Under the pieces are notes generated by a model. The model was not told where the DNA came from and searched no databases. It saw only the letters and a program-made list of their open reading frames with translations. The position numbers and the translations under genes were made by a program. This document shows, in pieces, positions 1-4,403 of a stretch of 6,224 nt of DNA (the first letter of the stretch is position 1; each line of letters opens with the position of its first letter). The DNA is from Spirochaetota bacterium (GTDB lineage Bacteria; Spirochaetota; Spirochaetia; Treponematales; Treponemataceae), in contig JAKPSR010000300.1 in the NCBI GenBank assembly GCA_029571425.1, positions 1 through 6,224 on the forward strand, read 5' to 3'.

Positions 1-560
1 TGCCAATACCACTCGGTATAGGTCGACAGGGGAAGGTTGATCCGGGCGAGCTCTCGGGCGATCCCGTCGTCGATTAGCCCGCGATAGCTGTCGAACGCTT
101 CCCGCTGGGTCGTGGCCAACGACTCGATAACCTGCGCCGCCTTTTCTGCGGGAAGCGCCTCGGGCGAGCGGCCCTGCTTATTGTCCTCGCTTTGCAGGGA
201 CACGTCGGTCGGCTCGGGGAGGTAACACTCGTCCTTGAGGATCGAGTAGCGGCCCGATATCTCGTTGAGCCGCGCGGTCCGGTGACGAATCCACTGCCGC
301 GCCACGAAGATCGGGAGTTTGACGTGGAACGTAAGGATGACCTGCTCGAAGGGCGAGGTGTGCTGGTTGCGGAGCAGGTAGTCGATGAGCCCCGCGTCCT
401 GCCTGACGCTCTTCGTCCCCTCCCCGTAGGAGACGCGGGCCGCTTGCACGATGCGCGCGTCCCCGCCGAGATAGTCCACCAGCCTGACGAAGCCCTTGTC
501 CAGGACCCTAATTTCCTTATCGAGGAGGGCTTCCGCCTCCGGAACGACGCAGTGTGCCAT
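1..560 (-). CDS. thyX: Flavin-dependent thymidylate synthase ThyX (3' end outside window)
   Basis: ThyX makes dTMP from dUMP in the cytosol, using methylene-tetrahydrofolate as carbon donor and FAD/NADPH for reduction. It replaces ThyA in many bacteria. 186 codons are visible, from ATG at 560-558 to the left edge, and the protein ends there at ...YTEWYW; ThyX proteins are usually about 210-300 residues, so the C-terminal part is missing. The family signature RHRX7S is intact (R92-H93-R94 ... S102, within RQWIRHRTARLNEISGRYS). HTSPFEQ lies at 67-73. ARINLP at 172-177 carries the Arg (R173) that corresponds to the dUMP-activating Arg of the Thermotoga enzyme. The start was chosen because the N-terminus MAHCVVPEAEALLDKE looks like a family N-terminus and no other Met exists in the visible protein. 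There is no Shine-Dalgarno sequence, and the ATG sits 6 nt after a -10 box, so the mRNA may be leaderless. The gene is divergent from the tRNA cluster. The family call is secure. Confidence 0.96.
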   Translation of the reverse strand, partial: MAHCVVPEAEALLDKEIRVLDKGFVRLVDYLGGDARIVQAARVSYGEGTKSVRQDAGLIDYLLRNQHTSPFEQVILTFHVKLPIFVARQWIRHRTARLNEISGRYSILKDECYLPEPTDVSLQSEDNKQGRSPEALPAEKAAQVIESLATTQREAFDSYRGLIDDGIARELARINLPLSTYTEWYW

Positions 561-566
561 GCCGGG

Positions 567-596
567 AGTATAGCCCCGACCCCGATATCTTGACAA
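567..596 (-). promoter_or_regulatory. Predicted sigma-70 promoter of thyX, leaderless geometry
   Basis: Read on the minus strand, a -35 TTGTCA (596-591, 5/6 to consensus) is followed by an 18-nt spacer and a -10 TATACT (572-567, 5/6). The usual start site 6-8 nt after the -10 box falls on or next to the A of the thyX ATG at 560, leaving a 5' UTR of about 0-3 nt. The -35 box is the reverse complement of bases that also form the -35 of the opposite promoter. This is a prediction from sequence match only. Confidence 0.7.
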
Positions 597-617
597 CGGG
601 GGCCCTTCCGGGATAAT
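590..617 (+). promoter_or_regulatory. Predicted sigma-70 promoter of the tRNA cluster
   Basis: A perfect TTGACA (590-595) is followed by a 16-nt spacer and GATAAT (612-617, 5/6 to TATAAT). The expected start is near 624, about 11 nt upstream of the first tRNA. The near-consensus boxes and short leader are what a stable-RNA operon would be expected to have. The -35 overlaps the thyX -35 on the other strand by 5 bp. Confidence 0.75.
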
Positions 618-634
618 TTTAAGAACATTCTTCT

Positions 635-719
635 GGAGCGGTGTCCGAGCGGCTTAAGGAGGCGGTCTTGAAAACCGTTGTACCGAAAGGTACCGGGGGT
701 TCGAATCCCCCCTGCTCCG
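635..719 (+). tRNA. tRNA-Ser (anticodon UGA)
   Basis: This is an 85-nt class II tRNA. The acceptor arm is GGAGCGG (635-641) with CTGCTCC (712-718), containing one G-U pair, and the discriminator is G719. The anticodon loop CTTGAAA (667-673) has anticodon TGA at 669-671. The long variable arm has a TACC-GAAA-GGTA stem-loop. The T-arm is GGGGGTTCGAATCCCCC. The long variable arm and G discriminator identify serine; it reads UCA and other UCN codons. No CCA is encoded after 719. It is the first gene of the cluster, about 11 nt after the predicted transcription start. Confidence 0.97.
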
Positions 720-734
720 CGAACCAGGACACCA

Positions 735-780
735 GGAGCGCGGGACAAGCTACCCACGTTGCGCGCTCCCGAAGAGCGCG
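735..780 (+). other. Spacer with two mutually exclusive hairpins between tRNA-Ser genes
   Basis: CGCGCTC at 762-768 can pair with an upstream GAGCGCG (736-742; 8 bp if G735 and C769 are included, 19-nt loop) or with a downstream GAGCGCG (774-780; 7 bp, 5-nt loop CCGAA). The downstream hairpin ends one base before the 5' end of tRNA-Ser(GCU). A processing or folding role for the precursor is the simplest reading. No T-tract follows, so it is not a terminator. Confidence 0.6.
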
Positions 781-781
781 A

Positions 782-869
782 GGAGCGGTGCGAGAGAGGC
801 CGAATCGGGCTCCCTGCTAAGGAGTTGTGCCCCAAAAGGGTACCGGGGGTTCGAATCCCCCCTGCTCCG
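782..869 (+). tRNA. tRNA-Ser (anticodon GCU)
   Basis: This is an 88-nt class II tRNA. The acceptor GGAGCGG (782-788) pairs with CTGCTCC (862-868), and the discriminator is G869. The anticodon loop CTGCTAA (814-820) has anticodon GCT at 816-818, which reads the AGU/AGC serine codons. The variable arm is a 6-bp stem GTGCCC/GGGTAC with a G-U pair. No CCA is encoded. Its 3' 31 bases are identical to those of the preceding tRNA-Ser(UGA), but the D-arm and anticodon arm differ, so the body is distinct while the ends are shared. Confidence 0.96.
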
Positions 870-877
870 TATTGTTT

Positions 878-951
878 GAGACTATAGCTCAGCTGGATAG
901 AGCGTCAGATTGCGGATCTGAAGGCCGGTGGTTCGAACCCACTTAGTCTCA
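878..951 (+). tRNA. tRNA-Arg (anticodon GCG)
   Basis: This is a 74-nt class I tRNA. The perfect 7-bp acceptor is GAGACTA (878-884) with TAGTCTC (944-950), and the discriminator is A951. The D-arm is GCTC/GAGC with loop AGCTGGATA (the A20 typical of tRNA-Arg). The anticodon stem TCAGA/TCTGA encloses loop TTGCGGA (910-916), giving anticodon GCG at 912-914. The T-arm is GGTGG/CCACT with loop TTCGAAC. It would read CGC and CGU. Most bacteria use an A34 (inosine) tRNA-Arg(ACG) for this box, so G34 is unusual. No CCA is encoded. It sits 8 nt after tRNA-Ser(GCU) and 3 nt before a terminator hairpin. Confidence 0.93.
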
Positions 952-954
952 TCG

Positions 955-983
955 GGCTGTCTTTCCGAAGACAGCCTTTTTTT
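955..983 (+). terminator. Rho-independent terminator inside the tRNA cluster
   Basis: A perfect 9-bp stem GGCTGTCTT (955-963) / AAGACAGCC (968-976) with loop TCCG is followed by T7 (977-983). It starts 3 nt after tRNA-Arg. Since more tRNAs follow within 26 nt and no clear promoter is seen between, it probably acts as a partial terminator or is read through. Confidence 0.9.
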
Positions 984-984
984 A

Positions 985-1006
985 GCGCCAGTCGAGAGTC
1001 TGGCGC
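985..1006 (+). other. Inverted repeat between the terminator and tRNA-Ser(CGA)
   Basis: GCGCCAG (985-991) and CTGGCGC (1000-1006) form a perfect 7-bp stem with an 8-nt loop. It begins 1 nt after the terminator T-tract and ends 2 nt before the next tRNA. It may guide 5' processing or help the polymerase continue past the terminator; no function is demonstrated by sequence. Confidence 0.6.
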
Positions 1007-1008
1007 AT

Positions 1009-1093
1009 GGAGAGATGCGAGAGCGGCTGAATCGGGCGGTCTCGAAAACCGTTATACCGCAAGGTATCGGGGGTTCGAATCCCCCTCTCTCCG
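1009..1093 (+). tRNA. tRNA-Ser (anticodon CGA)
   Basis: This is an 85-nt class II tRNA. The acceptor GGAGAGA (1009-1015) pairs with TCTCTCC (1086-1092), and the discriminator is G1093. The anticodon loop CTCGAAA (1041-1047) has anticodon CGA at 1043-1045, dedicated to UCG. The variable arm is ATACC-GCAA-GGTAT. The anticodon arm and variable region are close to those of tRNA-Ser(UGA), differing by TGA to CGA, which suggests the two share a recent ancestor. No CCA is encoded. A UCG-dedicated tRNA suits the high GC of the surrounding genes, where TCG codons are frequent. Confidence 0.96.
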
Positions 1094-1193
1094 GTAGGGT
1101 CGATCGCGCGACGCGTCGCGACGGCCGGACGGGGCACGGCGGTTTGGCGAAAGCCGGGCCGAGGCCGCTCACCCCGCAAGACAGACGCGCTTT
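1094..1193 (+). other. 100-nt GC-rich spacer, no gene or promoter seen
   Basis: The stretch between two tRNA-Ser genes contains a perfect 14-bp palindrome CGCGACGCGTCGCG (1107-1120) and a small GGC-GAAA-GCC hairpin (1146-1155). It has no AT-rich -10 candidate. This supports co-transcription of the flanking tRNAs, with the spacer removed during processing. Confidence 0.5.
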
Positions 1194-1280
1194 GGAGAGA
1201 TGTCCGAGTGGTCGAAGGTGCACGCTTGGAAGGCGTGTGTGCTCGAAAGAGTACCGAGGGTTCGAATCCCTCTCTCTCCG
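1194..1280 (+). tRNA. tRNA-Ser (anticodon GGA)
   Basis: This is an 87-nt class II tRNA. The acceptor GGAGAGA (1194-1200) pairs with TCTCTCC (1273-1279), and the discriminator is G1280. The anticodon stem CACGC/GCGTG encloses loop TTGGAAG (1226-1232), with anticodon GGA at 1228-1230, reading UCC/UCU. The variable arm is GTGCTC-GAAA-GAGTAC with one G-U pair. No CCA is encoded. It shares its acceptor sequence with tRNA-Ser(CGA). Only 4 nt separate it from the SRP RNA, so the two almost certainly come from one precursor. Confidence 0.96.
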
Positions 1281-1284
1281 TCCG

Positions 1285-1406
1285 ACCTCTTCGAATAGCC
1301 CAGGTCCTATGCAAGGGACCGTTTCCGAACCCCGCCAGATCCGGAAGGAAGCAACGGTAGGAAACCGGTTTCTGTGCCGTAGTGCACCTGGGCTTCTCGG
1401 AGAGGT
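1285..1406 (+). ncRNA. ffs: Signal recognition particle RNA, small bacterial (4.5S) type
   Basis: This RNA binds Ffh and helps target ribosomes making membrane and secreted proteins. The SRP domain IV core is clear: CCAGATCCGGAAGGAAGCAA (1333-1352) carries the GGAA tetraloop closed by UCC/GGA, with the flanking AGA and AGCA internal-loop strands that contact the Ffh M domain. The rest folds as one long hairpin. 1285-1294 pairs with 1397-1406 (one G-U). After a small internal loop, AGCCCAGGT (1297-1305) pairs with ACCTGGGCT (1386-1394). GGGACC (1315-1320) pairs with 1367-1372, and GTTTCC (1321-1326) with GGAAAC (1360-1365). The roughly 122-nt length is close to the 114 nt of E. coli 4.5S, so this is the Alu-less form. 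Exact ends are inferred from pairing. No promoter fits in the 4-nt gap after tRNA-Ser(GGA). In several bacteria ffs lies next to dnaX; here it does not. Confidence 0.96.
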
Positions 1407-1415
1407 TCTTTTTTT
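1386..1415 (+). terminator. Terminator of the tRNA-ffs unit, built from the SRP RNA closing helix
   Basis: The 3' strand of the SRP RNA closing stem (1386-1406) is followed after 2 nt by T7 (1409-1415). No separate strong hairpin is present, so the closing helix of the RNA itself seems to act as the terminator stem. This would couple correct SRP RNA folding to transcript release. Confidence 0.7.
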
Positions 1416-1421
1416 CTCATC

Positions 1422-1450
1422 TTGTCCCCATCACAAACCCGTTATAAAAT
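1422..1450 (+). promoter_or_regulatory. Candidate promoter of the SUMF1-like gene
   Basis: TTGTCC (1422-1427, 4/6), a 17-nt spacer and TAAAAT (1445-1450, 5/6), in the first AT-rich stretch after the ffs terminator. An overlapping TATAAA at 1443-1448 is an alternative -10. The start would be near 1457, giving a leader of about 27 nt with a Shine-Dalgarno sequence AAGGA at 1472-1476. Confidence 0.5.
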
Positions 1451-1483
1451 GATGTCTATCAGTAAATCCAAAAGGATGCTTGC

Positions 1484-2461
1484 ATGAAAAAGCATGTAAC
1501 GATTTGTTCTGTTTTTTTGGGCATTGCGTTTTCCCTCGCGGCGCTTGGTTCTTGTTCCTCGGGATCGGGCGGCGGCGATAATGAAGGGCCAATTTATACG
1601 GTAGACGCGCGAACCGTAGAGGGCGTGTCTTTTAATATGCACAGCGTTCCTTCCGGCGGAACCTTTATCATGGGCGAGCATGTGGCAACCACTACCCAAA
1701 CGGTAACCCTGACCAGAAATTTCTGGATGGGCGAGACCGAGGTAACGCAGGGGTTGTGGGAAGCCATATGAGGTGATACCTGGCCAGGATCGCCAGGTAG
1801 TGTACCGGACGATCTCCATGGTTTGGGAGTAAGTAATCCAGCCTACTACGTAAGCTGGTTTGACATGGTGGCTTTTTGTAACCTGTTGACGGTTGCGGAC
1901 GGCAACATTGCTGATACCGAGCGGGTATATTACTCCGACGCCGGGTTTACCACGGCTTATACCGCGCCGGATGCGGCAAGCCATGCGCCCGTGTATGTAA
2001 ACTGGAGCAGGAAAGGATACCGCTTGCCAACCGAAGCGGAATGGGAATATGCGGCACGGTACGTAGACGGAACGAGTTGGAATCGCGGTGACCACGTAAG
2101 CGGGGGGCCTGTGTATACCGATGAAACAGATCCAGACAAAATCAGTGATTATGCCTGGATCGAACAAGTTAGTAATCCTAGGGGCAGTAAGGAAGTGGGA
2201 CAGAAATTACCGAATGCCTTGGGCTTGCGGGATATGAGCGGGAATGTATGGGAGTCGTGTTATGACTGGTATGCCGATTACGGCGGCACGGTTGTTAATG
2301 ATCCCACTGGGCCTGCGAGCGGCGGCAGTGATCGTGTTGTTCGCGGCGGTGGCTGGGATGAAATTTCGCTGAACGTCCTGTGTTGTGCCACTCGGCTCAG
2401 CGTGGATCCGGCTGGGCGGTGGGCCGGCCTCGGCTTCCGCCTCTGCAGATCCGCGGAGTGA
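1484..2461 (+). pseudogene. SUMF1/FGE-like lipoprotein gene interrupted by an in-frame TGA
   Basis: The frame spans 326 codons from ATG 1484 (AAGGA 7 nt upstream) to TGA 2459-2461, with one internal TGA at codon 96 (1769-1771). The N-terminus is a lipoprotein signal (KK, hydrophobic 5-21, LGSC with Cys24; the spirochaete lipobox is relaxed), then a Ser/Gly linker, suggesting a surface or periplasmic location. From about residue 52 it is a formylglycine-generating-enzyme/SUMF1 domain: GGTFIMGE, GETEVTQGLWEAI, then past the stop GDTWPG, NPAYYVSWFDMVAFCN, YRLPTEAEWEYAAR, LRDMSGNVWES, RVVRGGGWD and GLGFRLCR. Reading frame and homology are continuous across the stop, so this is a single base change (probably TGG Trp) rather than a frameshift. 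WES and RGGG deviate from the common WEW and RGGS, hinting at decay. GC is visibly lower than in the neighbours, as in acquired or paralogous cassettes. Catalytic activity is unproven; many family members are not true sulfatase modifiers. Confidence 0.85.
1777..1799 (+). other. Hairpin just downstream of the internal TGA
   Basis: TACCTGGC (1777-1784) and GCCAGGTA (1792-1799) form a perfect 8-bp stem with loop CAGGATC, starting 5 nt after the TGA. The position recalls a bacterial SECIS or readthrough element. However, the loop begins only 13 nt after the TGA and lacks a G in its first two bases, both poor fits to the bacterial SECIS consensus as I know it. It may simply reflect the coding of TWPGSPG. 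Confidence 0.5.
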
Positions 2462-2630
2462 AGCGCAAGAATGGTGAGAAGAGGAGCATGAGGGGATAGT
2501 TCTTCCTTCCCTCGCCCGACATGGCCATTGCTTCGAACGGCTGTGAGGGTGGCCAGGGCGCGGCCCGTCCTTTTCCCTGCCTCATCCTTTCTCCTGCATC
2601 CCGCACCCGCTTTATGCTATCATATTCTCG
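2462..2630 (+). other. Intergenic region before the radical SAM gene, with candidate -10
   Basis: No gene is seen in these 169 bases. A weak GGGC-GCG-GCCC hairpin (2556-2566) followed by GTCC and TTTT may be a poor terminator for the SUMF1-like gene. At 2618-2623 TATCAT (5/6 to TATAAT) lies 7 nt before the GTG start, with no convincing -35 and no Shine-Dalgarno sequence. If used, it would give a leaderless message. Confidence 0.4.
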
Positions 2631-4403
2631 GTGAAGATCCTCCTCGTCGCCCTTAACGCCAAGTATCCTCACGTGAATCTCGCCGTGCGCCTGTTGAAGG
2701 CGTACTCAGGCGCGCGGTGCGCGTCGGTTCGGGACGGGGTGGCGCGGGTATCGATCGGGGAGTGGAACGTGAACGAGCCGCCGCGGAGAGTCCTTCGCGG
2801 GATCGCAGAGGCAGGGCCCGACGCCGTGCTGTTTTCGACGTACCTTTGGAACCGCGCACTCACTGTCGCGATCGCCCGCGACGTTCGGCGACTCTTTCCC
2901 GACGTCATCGTCGGGTTCGGCGGGCCTGAGGCGACGTGGTCGGTCGGGTCGCTTCTCGCCGAGTGTCCGGAGGTGGACTTCGTCGTCGCGGGAGAGGGAG
3001 AGGAAACTTTCGCCGAGGTTGTCGATCTTCTTGCCGCGGTACCTGCCACGCGAGCCGATCGTCTCGCCGCCATTTCGTCGGTCCGGGGCGTTCGCGCGCG
3101 CGGCGCCGACGGCGTCGTTCGGTCGGGCGGCGACCGGCCGCCGATCGCGGACCTTGGCTCGATCCCCTTCCCGTACGTCGACCTCGACTTCGACCCGACG
3201 CATCGGATCGTGTATCACGAGTCGAGTCGGGGCTGTCCGTTTTCCTGCGCGTACTGCCTCTCGGCGCGGGACGAGGGCGTTCGGTATTACCCGCTCGAGC
3301 GCGCGCTGGCGGACGTCGACTGGTTCCTGTCGCGCAAGGTGCCGCTCGTGAAGTACGTCGACCGAACCTTTAATCTTGATCCTGAGCGCGCCCGCGCGAT
3401 CCTCTCCCGGATACGGGACGGGTATACCGGCGTTACGCGGTTTCATTTCGAGATCGCGCCAGAGCTCGTCGACTCCGATCTCGCGGAAATCCTTGCCTCG
3501 ATGCCGGCGGGTTCGGTGCAGCTCGAGGCGGGAATCCAGAGCGCGCGGCCCGAAACCCTGCGCGCCGTATCGCGCCCGGCTCGGCTCGAGGAGGCGCGCG
3601 CGGGGTTCGCCCGCATTCCGCGCGGCATCCACACCCACGTCGACTTGATCGCCGGGTTGCCGGGCGAGGGAATCGAGTCCTTTGCCCGCTCGTTCGATTT
3701 CGCCTTTTCGCTGGGGGCGGATATGCTTCAGCTTGGGTTTCTCAAGGTGCTGCCTGGCGCGCCGATCGAGGAGATAGCGCTCGCCGATCCTGGCTATACG
3801 TGGTCAGCGAGCCCACCCTACGAGGTGTTGCGGACGCCGAGCCTTTCCTTCGAGGAGCTTTCGCTGCTCAAGGACGTCGAGGCGGTTTTTGACGTATGGT
3901 ATAACGGGTCGCTTGCGCGGACGGCGCTCGCCCGGCTCGCCTCGGGTTCGGACGGCGCCTTCGCCGCGTTTCGGGCTCTTGCCGATTTTGCGCGCGGGTG
4001 GTTCGCCGACCATGACCTTTCGTTTCCTCGTCGGCCGGCCGACGCCTTCGCCTGCGTCGCCGCCTTCATCGAATCCGGGGCGGACCGGTTGGCGCTCGAG
4101 TGCCTTCGGTACGATTTCCTTCTGCGCGGGAAGCCGGGCGCCTTTCCTCCCTGGTTCGTCCGCCGCTACGATAAGGCCGCGCACGATCGCGCGATCCGGG
4201 ATATCCTGGGAGCCGTCCCGCGCCGCGTCGCCTACGCGCGGTCCGAGCTCGAGACCTTCGCCTTCGACCCGCGCACGGGCTCGGGCGGTGAGACGACGCT
4301 GCTCTTTTTATACGGCGATGACGGGTCTTGTGTGATACACTCGATCGTAGGAGAAAAAAGTGGACGTATCGATCATCAACCCCTTCCTAAGCGCGACGGT
4401 TAA
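2631..4403 (+). CDS. B12-binding domain radical SAM protein, DUF4080 family
   Basis: This 590-residue predicted cytosolic protein uses a [4Fe-4S] cluster and S-adenosylmethionine for radical chemistry; the substrate of this family is not known to me. Residues 1-130 form a cobalamin-binding-like Rossmann domain (MKILLVALNAKYPHVNLAVR, then DAVLFSTYLWN and VGFGGPEAT; the classic DxHxxG cobalamin ligand motif is not evident). The radical SAM motif CX3CX2C is C202-C206-C209 (SRGCPFSCAYC), followed by the barrel with VKYVDRTFNLD, FHFEIAPELVD, QLEAGIQS and HVDLIAGLPGE. Residues from about 400 match the DUF4080 C-terminal region in layout. The GTG start is supported by the family N-terminus MKILLVALNAKY; there is no Shine-Dalgarno sequence, but a -10-like box lies 7 nt upstream. 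The last 14 codons plus stop overlap cheX, so the tail GEKSGRIDHQPLPKRDG may be a stop-loss extension. Family assignment is firm; function is not. Confidence 0.92.
   Translation: MKILLVALNAKYPHVNLAVRLLKAYSGARCASVRDGVARVSIGEWNVNEPPRRVLRGIAEAGPDAVLFSTYLWNRALTVAIARDVRRLFPDVIVGFGGPEATWSVGSLLAECPEVDFVVAGEGEETFAEVVDLLAAVPATRADRLAAISSVRGVRARGADGVVRSGGDRPPIADLGSIPFPYVDLDFDPTHRIVYHESSRGCPFSCAYCLSARDEGVRYYPLERALADVDWFLSRKVPLVKYVDRTFNLDPERARAILSRIRDGYTGVTRFHFEIAPELVDSDLAEILASMPAGSVQLEAGIQSARPETLRAVSRPARLEEARAGFARIPRGIHTHVDLIAGLPGEGIESFARSFDFAFSLGADMLQLGFLKVLPGAPIEEIALADPGYTWSASPPYEVLRTPSLSFEELSLLKDVEAVFDVWYNGSLARTALARLASGSDGAFAAFRALADFARGWFADHDLSFPRRPADAFACVAAFIESGADRLALECLRYDFLLRGKPGAFPPWFVRRYDKAAHDRAIRDILGAVPRRVAYARSELETFAFDPRTGSGGETTLLFLYGDDGSCVIHSIVGEKSGRIDHQPLPKRDG

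Larger units (their letters stand above)
689..869 (+). repeat. 31-bp direct repeat formed by the 3' ends of two tRNA-Ser genes
   Basis: The 31 bases at 689-719 (variable-arm 3' strand, T-arm, acceptor 3' strand and discriminator of tRNA-Ser(UGA)) recur exactly at 839-869 in tRNA-Ser(GCU). The two genes also share their first 9 bases (635-643 and 782-790). The copies are exactly 150 bp apart, so recombination between them would delete one 150-bp unit holding most of tRNA-Ser(GCU). Most likely this is gene duplication or concerted evolution of serine tRNAs rather than an integration site, because nothing resembling a mobile element lies between the copies. Confidence 0.9.

Noticed and set aside
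192..593. Plus-strand 133-residue open frame and the long minus-strand frame 74-835
   Set aside because: Both are shadows: the real gene in 1-560 is thyX on the minus strand in another frame, and 635-869 is tRNA.
689..719. tRNA 3' end as a phage or element attachment site
   Set aside because: The repeated copy is itself the end of a complete tRNA gene and nothing resembling an integrase or cargo lies between the copies.
1107..1120. Perfect 14-bp palindrome CGCGACGCGTCGCG as an operator
   Set aside because: It is built from CG-rich sequence in a very GC-rich spacer, has no nearby promoter and no second copy seen, so chance is adequate.
1769..1771. Selenocysteine codon in the SUMF1-like gene
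   Set aside because: Kept only as a weak alternative. The surrounding residues suggest Trp rather than Cys, and the hairpin fits the bacterial SECIS spacing and loop rules poorly.
1442..2167. Minus-strand 241-residue open frame over the SUMF1-like gene
   Set aside because: It has no recognisable domain, while the plus strand carries a lipoprotein signal and multiple SUMF1 motifs over the same bases.
2462..2630. Small gene or riboswitch before the radical SAM gene
   Set aside because: No credible reading frame with a ribosome binding site, no cobalamin riboswitch-like conserved box, and only short weak hairpins are visible.
2706..3638. Long minus-strand frame (310 residues) opposite the radical SAM gene
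   Set aside because: Arg/Pro-rich low-information translation typical of the antisense of a GC-rich gene; the plus strand is a clear radical SAM protein.
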